From Pohlia nutans (Eukaryota > Streptophyta > Bryopsida > Bryales > Mniaceae), in contig CM040085.1 in assembly GCA_022496805.1 (NCBI GenBank), forward strand, positions 29,851,811 through 29,915,810: DNA of 64,000 nucleotides. The letters run 5' to 3'. The translations under genes were made by a program, and so were the position numbers. The notes beneath the pieces were generated by a model. It saw only the letters and a program-made list of their open reading frames with translations. It searched no databases and was not told where the DNA came from. Position 1 is the stretch's first letter. Each line of letters opens with the position of its first letter. This document shows positions 42,068-53,204 of the stretch, in pieces.

Positions 42068-45000
42068 ATGAAGAGAGCTCGCATCCCCAGGAATAGACAA
42101 TTTGGAACTTCCTTGGTAAGGCACATCTCGCACATTTGATCGCTTGTGGACCTCATCTGGGCTTGTGAGCATCTTGCAGTTTTGATATTTGTGATTGTAT
42201 TATGCTTTCTTCATTTTATAATAGCCTATTCCGAGATGATCCGAATAAGGAAATTTGGAGGAGAAAACCTAAAAGTTTCACAATGATTATATTTTAGGTG
42301 TTTGAGTTTCTGGGCCTGGGGATTGTAGGATGTCCGTGCGGCTGCGGTGTTGCAAGCAAAAATTCAAGGAGAAATTGGACCTCTTTATGAGGCTCTTCCG
42401 CAGGTATTTATTTCCCTTGTAGATTATATGGTGTTGAAGTGACCAACAGAGATTATAGGTTGCACTTCTCTTAATTAGGGTTTTGGAACACTCACTCTGG
42501 AACACTAAGAAATGTAATGATGTCGCTTGCTAAAATTCTGTAGGTAGCACGTCGAAGTCATGGTGCAGATTCTCCAAGATCGTTGCACACATCTTCCACC
42601 CTTGCTCAGGGTTAGTCGATCTCATGTTTTAGCTGATTCCAATATTAAAATGTCACTGAAAAATCGTGGAGTTAAAATCTTGTTTTTAACCCCTAAAGGA
42701 CCAAGGATTCCTGGTCATATTGTGAAAAATCAATAATTCAGATAGGGCCAAATTTTATATCATCAGAATTAGTAAAGAACATTGCGTGTGTTGGTTGAAA
42801 AATAAATAAAATTAGAATAAAAGAAAACCTCAACATGACCTGCTGAAATAACATGACCTTCTGGTCCTTTACGGGTTTTGCAGAGCGTCAACATTTTTGG
42901 CAAAATCTTAGGCATGTCCACCTCCAAATATGTTTATATCTGTGTGGTGTTATTAAACAATGAATCATCAACTTTGCAGAGGCAGTGTGCAACCCAGCTA
43001 AGAAACTTACAACCCTGGAATGGGCAGCGGTCCAACGAAGCTCTAGAGAAAGGAAAGACCTGCTGCATCCATGTCCAATATGCTTGGAACGATTTGGATT
43101 GAAGAGAACACAGCAGGTAACACTTGCTGATTCTACTGTGGGCAAATTTGTATAAGGTCCTAAATAAGCATTTGAGCATGGTTCCTATTATTAGACTGCA
43201 TTAATCTTTTTTTGTTGGGAATTGAAAGAGGTTTCTAACGCATCGTAGCATGTATTTTTTGGACCCTATGAGTTTTCAAAGTGTGCCAAAATTTACCCTT
43301 GGCTCTTATGTTCATATTACGTACATTTTAGGGGCCACTTCTATGTAAGGGTTACCTTAGAGATGCTCAAAGAGCGTGTATGTGTTGAACGATCTCGTAG
43401 GGATCATGTTTGTATGCTTTTGAATTGATGTTCTAGTTGCGATTTTCTACTAATTTGTATCCTGTATATTTTGTGCTTGAGCAGGTGATTCTAAGCTGCT
43501 CACACGTTTTTCACAAGGTATCTTCACTTGTCTATGCAATATCTCCATTTTTGGCTCAACTTGTGATATAGATTCCTCCACGTCATATGTATTTAAAACT
43601 CCTAAACCGGTAAAATGAATGTCTTCCTATTGCACTGAAACCATGAGCTACTGGTGTGAGTGCCAATAGTAACCTTAACAAGAGAGAAATCTACCGTTTG
43701 ACAATCTCTACATAAATGTTGTGTTAGTCCCGAATCGCTGTACCTGACTCATTGGAAATCAAATGCAGCTTTGTCTTCAAAGTTTTGAGAAATTTTCAAT
43801 AAAAAATCGTTGCTGTCCGATCTGCCGAGCAGAACATTACCAGAAGAATACACACATTTCATTGAGCAAAGCGTTTTGTGCTGAGAGGTAAAACTTGCAG
43901 CTTGACCCATCACCACGTTTTTCCCTGTTGTGACCATTTTCTGCCTCATAATATTGGGCCAAATATTATTATTTTTTTAGCAGTTTTGAGTAGGTTTTGT
44001 GTGGACTTCCATTTGTTCAAATACATTTGTTTTTTTTGATCCAACACTTGCAATGTTCTTCACTGATTCCGGTGAAATAAAATTTGATCCCATCTGAATT
44101 ATATTTTTCACAATATCATCTATTGAATTTGTCATTTTAAAACCATGAATTCTTCGTCCCCCTGACATGCCCGCTTACCTTGGTTAGAATACAAGCTGCT
44201 TTTCGAGGATACTGCATAAGGAAGAAGTACAGCCACCTTCTTCCATGCAGAAGACATTGTTTCTTCAACATGGTATAATCTGCAACCTCTCTGCCTCTTT
44301 ACCGACTGTAAAGAACTCCGGAAATTGCACCATCGTAGCTTACTAGGCATAACTTCACTCACAAGAGTGACAAACTATAAGCTACAACATAGGAGCGACA
44401 AAATGCATAGACCATTAAAGTAGAAATACCATAAACCCAGACACCCCCAAGAACCGTGTCATAGACTGCTGCTGAATCCGTGTTGTAAATTGAACTTAAA
44501 CCATTTTTTGGGAGATTAATGTCAACCGATTGGTTTCTTGTGTTTGCTCTATTTTTGATAGAGTGGTAGGTCAACCCATATATCAATTTAGTGTTAGCCC
44601 ATTATTGGTTTAATCCTTAAAGAACATACTAAGCCCCACGGGCTTAGTTTGTAAGAATCTTTGAGAAAACTTTTGATATGATCCACCATTTTTTGATTAG
44701 TAAATCATGTTGAAAAGGAAATAGAAATGCGTACTTAGATTCTTCAATAATCCTATCAAATTTACAAACACAAGATTGTACTCATCATTCGAAATTTGTA
44801 GAGGGAGGGGAAGTGAAACTCGGGCAGTTGTTGTGAGGAAGGCATGGGAAGCTTCTATGAGGGAGACGAGGGGCGCCAAGTGGCAAGCTTTGGGTAGCCT
44901 AAGGGGCTCTGACTCAAGATCCTACCACCCTGAACATGCCTGAATCCATTTATGACCATTAAATTTACATGCTAGCCTAGCAGTTCGAATGCTGTCCTTC

Positions 45001-46460
45001 ATTGGAAACCCAAGTCAGATTCTATGCGGGTTGCCCCAAATTGGGCCTCATGTCCTTTAAGGGTTAAGATAAGTTTAGGGCACAAGTACAGGGTTTGACA
45101 AACTTTCCACTTTGAAAAATTGTAGAAAAAACTCTATTTAGCAAAAAAATATGGAATCACTTTGTCTCTTCATGGTTTCTCCTTCTCTATTTAAGAAAAA
45201 TAAGTCTTGATTGAACTCCCATTTCTAAGATGCAAAACACCTTATTTTCTTGGTTTATGGTATTTCTATCTTGCTTGTAGTAAAAAGCAAACCCTAAAAA
45301 TCAAGTGGTGCAATTTCTATAGTTTTTAATGTAGGATAAGCCACTCTCACTAAACTTGGGCTTACACCCTCGTGCACAGTTGCCTTACATTGGTAAAGGC
45401 ACTTGACGGATCGACTTACCCTACATCTAATAAAGATTGCCAGTGCTAATAAGGCTCAAACAAGTGCATGAAATTGTAATGTCTAAGTGTGCACTTACAA
45501 TTGATGAACAAACAGCTTGTGAAATCAACGGATCATCTCCTCAGTCAATTGGGAGTGCACGACAATGAGATTGATGAGCTCTTCAAGGAGATTGACGAGA
45601 CTATATCACAGACTAACCAAGACATTCAAGTAGCACAACGAAAGGCATCTCAAGCATTCATAGAGCCAATTGATGAGAACAGTGCACCACAGATTGATTG
45701 GCAAACTGTCATCACCAAGGTATGTACATACTCGTGGTGCGAACAAATATAGGGTGATTTTATTTCTTTTCAAGTAAAAATTATAACTCTTTTACAGTCA
45801 TTCAAGAAATGTTTCAGGAATATACAAAGAATATTTATATGTTCTTAGAATATACAAAGAATGTTCATATTACTTATAGCTTCTAAGCAATTGGGTGATG
45901 GCCTGATATGGGTACCCCCTCCAAAAATAGTGTGATTTTCGAGAAATATCCTTTTGGTAAGAAAGAAACATTGGAAAATTACAAAAAAACGATGGTGTTA
46001 TACACATCATGACTGCAACTATATGGTGTTAAAGATGGAATTTCTAGCACACATAAAATGAGTTAGAGATAAGTCACACATAGTGAGACGTGTATCACCG
46101 GTACCCATATTAGGCCATTGCCCAATTATCCTTTGTGATATCATTAGTTTATTGTAAGTGATGCTTTCGGAAACAAGCTCAACTTTGGTATATTCAATGT
46201 GAAGTTTTTTTTTTTTTAATTGCTTTGTTTGTTGGCAGGCATTGGAGAGAAATGACGGTGACTGTCCTATTTGTATTGGTCCACTTCAGCGATTAGGTAA
46301 TTGTAGTAATATTGCGCTAGCTTGGTTGAGTTGTAGTCATGTGTTCCATCGCGAGTGCATAACTGCCTTTGAAGCTTATAGTTCTAGCCCTCAACAAACA
46401 TCAACATTTGAACCCACTTGTCCCATTTGTCGTGCAAATTATCGTCGCATTGATATGTAG
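42068..46460 (+). CDS. RNF32: RNF32-like protein: RING-H2, IQ motif, second RING
   Basis: Nine exons, all with GT-AG junctions and matching phases: 42068-42115, 42329-42403, 42544-42610, 42980-43116, 43485-43517, 43769-43887, 44188-44272, 45516-45719, 46239-46460. They give 329 residues. RING 1 spans about 95-139: CPIC, SCSHVFH, then CCPICR. An IQ motif follows at 160-175 (RIQAAFRGYCIRKKY), which would bind calmodulin. A coiled region comes next (DELFKEIDETISQ), then RING 2 from 265 (CPICIGPL, LSCSHVFHREC, CPICRANYRR) to the end. RING-IQ-RING order and length match RNF32 (362 residues in human, testis-rich). The protein is a likely E3 ubiquitin ligase. The start codon gives MKRARIPRNRQFGTSL; an exon further upstream is possible. 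Introns 3, 6, 7 and 8 carry MITEs. Confidence 0.8.
42690..42875 (+). mobile_element. TTAA-type MITE, short subfamily, in RNF32-like intron 3
   Basis: TTAA (42686-42689), then CCCCTAAAGGACCAAGGATT. The right end, inverted, is CCCGTAAAGGACCAG; the right TTAA has decayed to TTTT. 186 bp. Confidence 0.75.
43975..44163 (-). mobile_element. TTAA-type MITE, short subfamily, in RNF32-like intron 6
   Basis: An inverted copy: GAGTAGGTTTTGTGTGGACT at the left and AAAACCATGAATTCTTCGTC at the right match the complement of the 51608 copy. The extreme ends are worn. Confidence 0.65.
44614..45063. mobile_element. TTAA-flanked element in RNF32-like intron 7
   Basis: TTAA at 44610-44613 and 45064-45067. The ends are TCCTTAAAGAACAT and, inverted, CCCTTAAAGGACATG. 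450 bp. Confidence 0.6.
45889..46127. mobile_element. MITE with about 28-bp inverted ends in RNF32-like intron 8
   Basis: AATTGGGTGATGGCCTGATA and onward to GGTACC at the left; GGTACCCATATTAGGCCATT to CCCAATT at the right. 239 bp. Superfamily not assigned. Just left of it (45813-45870) a unit of about 33 bp (GAATATACAAAGAAT) is tandemly duplicated. Confidence 0.6.
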
Positions 46461-47818
46461 TTGTGAGGTATTTCATAATATGTATACATTGTTATCAATT
46501 TTTGCACTTGGAAATTCCGTCACACTTGTCCTTTCATGTTGATGTTACCTCATAATTATTCTTTAGCAATTGTGAGAAACATTGTAGATGGCAACCAATA
46601 AAAAAGACTTATAGTTTGACATTCACTGTAGAAAGCATGCCTAGGACTCAATGAAAGATCAATGCATGTAACTTTTGATACCTCCTACACTAAACTTTTT
46701 TTAATCACCCCTTTGTCACATTCTATTATTTGCATAGAATATTGGATAATGTGTACACATGTAATTGGAAAATTTCCACATGTCATGTTTTGAACTGATG
46801 CACATTAGTTAAGGTTGTCTTACACGACCACTACAGTAGACAAAGTGTTGAACACAACATTAAAGACGTTTAATAAACCTCCCCATTAGTTAGCCGTGAA
46901 TATTCTTAAAATATACATAGAATATTTTGAAATATTTGAGAATATTTCATCCAAGTTATTTGGGAATATATTTGACACTTCTAATTAGACGCTAAACATC
47001 ATACGTCAAGTTGGAAAAAGTATCAGACATAACCCTGCATTAGTTGCCAAAGGCGTGATATAAAAGAGTTCTAAGTGTACGATATAAAATCTAAATTGTG
47101 CACAACAAGAATCTAAAGTCGTTTTCTGTGTGTTGAGAGCGGCTCCTTCAAGAATGTTATATCATCACTAACTTGATGAATACATGATTACTGAAAATCA
47201 CAAGGAACGAATAATTAAACTCCTGAATGACCAAGGATCCATGGTTTGAAAATGACAAATTCAATTCATCATAGATTGAAAAATATAATTCAGACGAAAC
47301 CAAATTTTGCAACGGTGTGTGTATTGCTCCAAATATAAACAAACTAGAAGAAAATGGAGATCCCAATCTCAAAACCGCAAGGAAGGAACAACAGAAAAAC
47401 AAAACAAAACAAAACCTTCTTGGTCCTTAAGAAAGCAACTAATGCTCTCAACACCACCCATAAGAGACACTCGCTGGGTGTAGGACAACAATACAGCCAC
47501 ATGGACAACATTTGGAAACTAAAAACTCAACACTCCAAATACATGAAAAAGTTGGATTTACAATATTACACTTTTAAGAATACAAAGCCAAGATTCAAGA
47601 GCGTAAGGAAACACAAATTTCGGCCTGATGACAACAATACAGCCACATGGACAATATTTAAAATTAAACACTCAAAATACATGGAAAAAGTTGGATTTAC
47701 AATATTATACGTTTAAGAATACAAAAGTCAACTGCAGAAGGTTCAAGAGTAACACGAACCTCGGTAATGTCAACTGATTAGAAACCTGAAATCTACCAAT
47801 TGATGTGTGAATATGAAA
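46461..47818. other. Convergent intergenic region between the RNF32-like and ClpC genes
   Basis: It should hold both 3' untranslated regions. It contains the worn MITE at 47218-47433 and a partial tandem repeat near 47490-47720 (CACATGGACAA and ATGGAAAAAGTTGGATTTAC words twice, about 180 bp apart). No gene. Confidence 0.4.
47218..47433 (+). mobile_element. TTAA-type MITE, short subfamily, worn
   Basis: ACTCCTGAATGACCAAGGAT at the left and CTTCTTGGTCCTTAAG at the right. The interior matches the 51608 copy (ACCAAATTTTGCAAC, CAAACTAGAAG). Confidence 0.55.
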
Positions 47819-50800
47819 TTACGAAATGCCTGCAGGAGACTCGATAGGATTGCTGGAGGAAGTGCCGGTGGTGCCGTTCAACACCGTGACGCCGCCTTCA
47901 CTGTCCACATCGATAATGGCGGAGTCTCCCTCTTTGATTGATCCATCCAGCATGCGCTCTGCCATACTATCTTCCAGGAGCCTCATAATGGCTCGTCTCA
48001 AAGGCCTGGCACCGTAGCTGGGACTGTAACCCTCGTCCACTACACGGTCCCTGAACCTCTCGGTCACCTGTTTCCAAAAAACATTAAGAAAATTTAAGAA
48101 ATCAGTGATGAATTAACAGTCTTAACAGCAGCCATAAAATTCTTTAGTCATTACAGATGCTAACTCATCAGGAATTTAAGACCTCATTTATTTTTAACGA
48201 TTTCCATGCGACATCTGATATTTTATGGGTTCGTACATTTCTCGTGCTAATTCTACACTGAATCCGCACAGCTTCTACATTCACTCTTTTCGTTATCTCA
48301 GAATCTGTGCGGAATTAGCGTGAAATCCGTGCAGAATCCATGCGAAAAATGTACGAACCCATGAAATATTGGATGTTGCACGGAAATCGTTTAAAATCCG
48401 TGGGGTCCTAAATTCCTGATGAAGATATTGCAATGACAGTACTATTCTTCCCTCAACCTTCCCTCTTGTTTTATAGAACATCTACACCCTTGCAATCTGA
48501 AACTCACATCTAGTGAAATTACAAATCTATATTTGAAGAGCACTTCAATTTAAAGTTCTCGACTCTCACACACACCCAATGTGTATACCACAGTGACAAT
48601 CTTTCATGAAGTCCAGTCTACTAAAATGCCTGTCCAACTGTACTAAACATGAAGATTTGAAAAATCTAGAACTAGGTTGGACAGGCGTTTTAGTAGACTG
48701 GACTTTGAGAAAGAGAAACTCTAGTACACCAAATAGTCAATGGCCCTATCACAAGTAGAATGTAGGATATATTCAACTAAACTCAGATTTGAAAGGCCAT
48801 TGTTGAATTTGTTATGATTGCGGTCCTAGAGGTTAAAAACTAGGAAGTACAATATAACTAGTATTAGCGCTATGTCAAAAGGTGAAGAAATATATCTCCA
48901 ATAAAAAGCTATAGTAACCTACTTTAAGCTGTGATACTAATAGAGTGTAGCTGACTGAAGTAACAAAAACAAATGGCAGAAAAGAAAACATATATTATGA
49001 CGTTAACATTTAGTATTAAGAAAGGAAAAGGTGAACTATAACTTTCACAAGAAACACACCTGCAAATCGATTTCTTTCTTCTTCAACCGCTCAAAAACCT
49101 CCTTCAACATGATGTCGGCAATTTCCTTGACCTCGAGTTTGGTCAACTGGCGGAAGACGATGATCTCATCGAGCCGGTTGAGAAACTCCGGCCGGAAGTA
49201 CTGTTTGAGCTCCTCATTGACGAGGCTCTTGATGCGGTTGTAGCTCGAGTCTTTCTCACCGTAATCCAACTGGAAACCAATGCCGCCACCACCTTTCTCG
49301 ATAACACTGCTGCCCACATTCGAAGTCATGATCAACAGAGTGTTTTTGAAGTCCACAGTTCGGCCCTTGCTGTCGGTAAGACGGCCATCTTCCAGAATCT
49401 GCAGCATCATGTTGAACACATCCGGATGCGCTTTCTCAATCTCGTCAAACAGGACCACAGTATACGGCCTCCGGCGCACGGCCTCGGTCAACTGGCCTCC
49501 CTCGCTGTAACCCACATAACCCGGTGGAGAACCGATGAGTTTCGAAACCGTGTGGCGCTCCATAAACTCGGACATGTCGAGGCGAACCATGGCTTCTTCC
49601 GAGCCGAAGTAATACGAGGCCAAAGCTTTCGCGAGCTCGGATTTTCCTACACCAGTGGGGCCTGAGAAGATGAAGCTTGCGATGGGGCGATTAGGGTTTT
49701 TCAGGCCGACTCGCGCTCTGCGAATCGCGCGGCTGATGGCCTTCACTGCTTCGTCCTGACCGACTACACGTTGGTGAAGTGTGTCTTCCATTTTTAACAA
49801 ACGATCTGACTCGTCACTTGACACTTTCTCAACTGGAATTCCTGTCCACGCTGATACTATGTGTTGGATGTCTGACTCTTCTACCATCGGCCCTGTGTCG
49901 CCAGCTTCGCTCTCTGCCTTTAACTTCTCCTTGCCCTTCTCTGTTATGGCCGCAATTTGTGCCTTCAGCTCCATCTCCCTGTCCCTCAACTCTCCAGCCT
50001 ACAACAGAAAAAAAAACGTCTCCACATTAGGCAATACTAAACCCCAGGATTCATGGTTTTAAAATGACGAATATAATTCAGATGCGACTAAATTTTATAT
50101 CACTGGAATCAGTGACGAACATTCAACAAAAAGAAGTTCACATAGGACCTATTCAAAACTGCTAACAAAACACATGAGGCTTCTTGGTCGTTCAGGGATT
50201 AGCAGCAGGAACGGATCTATTCATACACTTGGTTGGCGTTTGTGTACGCATGACTTGGCTATGGCGATGGAAATGGGATTGTCTACTGTCACTTACAAGC
50301 TCCCCAGTTTAAAATTGCATACATAGTGATAAAGATTTGATGTAGCTCTTGTAACTCTTATAGTGATCTCCCTATGAAAGTATACTCCTACATATGTTAA
50401 AATGAAAAGAGTATCCTCTGTTGGAAAGGGGGAAAAAGGCTCTGAATGTATGAAGCTATCAACAAATTCATTTCGAGAGGCAGTTCAGAAAGTTTGGCAA
50501 AAGAGATCTGGAGAAAGGCGTTTTCTTTTACCTTCTCGAAATCCTGTCCACGGACAGCTTCATTCTTTTCCTTAGTGACACCGCGAAGTTCCTTGTCCAG
50601 CTCTCTAGCTTCTTCAGGTAGCTGCAAATAGACAGATCAAAGAAAGCCAAGTGCGTAAAACAGTTCAAGCCAAAAGAGGTACGTTCGATGTAAATTTAAG
50701 GTGCATTATTGATCAGTTTTATATAAGATGAAACAACACCATTGTACTCTTCTTCTGCAGCTCGGACTATCTGGTTTCCATTCAATAAGTCGACTACAAG

Positions 50801-53129
50801 AAAAGCAAAAACATTCCTGATATTTACCTGAGCATGCCTCAAGCGTACGCGTGAACCCGCTTCATCAATCAAATCGATAGCCTTGTCAGGTAAAAAGCGG
50901 TCACTGGCCACATCAAATGCAAAGAGTTAAGCAAACAGAACAAAACTATCGTAGATCCACAATCGTCTATACACACCAAAAAACAAAAAGTCAACTCCGA
51001 ATTCACACACCAGCAACATACTATAGCCTGCTTAACCCCTAAAGGACCAAGAAGTCTGTCTTTTTAAGCAGTTTTGAGTAGGTCATATGTGGATTTCCTT
51101 TTATTCAAGTTTGTTTATTTTTTGACCACCACATACAATGTTCTTCACTGATTCCAGTAATATAAAATTTGGATTATATTTTTCACAATATGGTCAATTG
51201 AATTTGTCATTTTAAAACCATGAATCCTTGGTCCTTTAGGGGTTAAGAAAACTGAGATGCTTGGTTGAACCTGATATATTGGTAAGAAAGCTGTGCTGCT
51301 GCCACTAAAGCCTCGTCGGTGTAGCGCAGCTTGTGATGAATTTCATATCTCTCTCTCAATCCCTGGAGAATCAGGATGGTTTCCTCCACAGTAGGTTCTG
51401 GGACCAACACCGGCTGGAACCGACGCTCCAAAGCAGGGTCTTTCTCAATGTGCTTCCTGTACTCATCCAATGTAGTAGCTCCAATGCACTGCAACCAAGA
51501 TAATCGACAACATATGAACATCAATCTTGCTCTGTCAATGACAAAACCTAGTAGCCTGAAAATGGACAAGCCTCTAATTCATAGGTTTTGAATGCTGCTC
51601 AACTTAACCCCTAAAGAACTAAGGATTCATTGTTTTAAAATGACAAATTCAATCGACCCTATTGTGAAAAATGGGACCGAATTTTATATCACTAGAATCA
51701 GTGAAGAACATTGCATGTGTTGGTTAAAAAACAAATAAATTTGAACAAAAGGAAGTCCACATAAAAACTGCTGAAAAAAACGTGAGACCCAATTGGTACT
51801 TTAGGAGTTAATACACTAATAGAAAACCCCCAAGAGGTATTTTTGATAACCTAAACCCCTGCCAATTGTAACACAAGTGGAATTTCATCATTGACATTTC
51901 TTAGTACTCGTGTAATCTCTGCAATCGCAGCAGCCTAATTCATGTTCAAGCCTCATTTTCTCATTTTCTGAAATTTTCAATATATTTTGAAACTCTAAAA
52001 TCTGAAACAATATATTTGGATTCATGCGTTCACACAAAACAAAATAAACACTTGTCTTCATGTAAGACACCATTGACGACAGTTTCTAATGTAAACCCTG
52101 CCGATTGTAATATGGCTAGGTTTTCTACGATATGAAATTATCACCAAATGAAGTGGACAGGAATCAGACAATTGTAACACCATTGAAGACAGTTTCTAAT
52201 GTAAACCCTGCCGATTGTAATGTGGCTAGGGTTTCTACAATATGAAAAATCAGTGGACAGGAATCAGACCTGGAGTTCACCGCGAGCAAGAGCGGGTTTC
52301 AAGATATTAGCAGCGTCAATAGCACCTTCAGCGGCACCAGCACCGATGAGTGTGTGCACTTCATCAATCACAAGGATGATGTCATCGGCTTGCTTGATTT
52401 CTTCCATCAATTTCTTGAGCCTCTCTTCAAACTCGCCCCTGTACTTGGTCCCGGCGACCAACAGGCCCATGTCCAGGGTGATGACCTTCTTGCCCTCGAT
52501 GGTTTCCGGCACATCGCCAGTTGCAATGCGCTGCGCCAAGCCCTCCGCAATGGCCGTTTTGCCAACCCCAGGCTCTCCTATGAGACACGGGTTGTTCTTC
52601 GTCCTTCGCCCCAAGATCTGCGTCACTCGCTCTATTTGTGGTTGCCTTCCCACCACAGGGTCCAACTTTCCCTGCACAAATTTTTACCACTTTTGATGAG
52701 GACTTTCTTTTGTTCAATTTTACCAACACAAGCAAAGTTCTTCACTGACAAAAAATTTGACCCTGTCTGAATTCTATATTTCACAATAGAGTTATCCTTC
52801 AAGTAGTGCAAACGGGGGGTTGCCGACCCTCTGTCAGTAAAAAAGAGGGAGTGAGGAAATCTTAGAGGATACTCTAATATGATCATTTCAAAAACATGAA
52901 ATTTTGGTCTATACGATGGTTGCGCACGCAACAAAATCATTTAGGAGTAATAATAAGAACCAACAATGAAACTCCATGTTGCTCATCAAAATCAATTATG
53001 AACAATGAAATTAAGCACCCTTGTTTACCCATGTGCAAAAGAAGGCAGTTTCAGATGATATGCACAACACCTTGTTGAATAAAAGTAGAAGTTCACTTGC
53101 TTTTCGCGATTGTGATGAAATTGTTTTTG

Positions 53130-53204
<75 letters not shown>

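Noticed and set aside
42686..51246. CCCTAAA words as interstitial plant telomere repeats
   Set aside because: TTAACCCCTAAAGG resembles the plant telomere unit, but it occurs singly, in inverted pairs at element ends, and never as tandem CCCTAAA.
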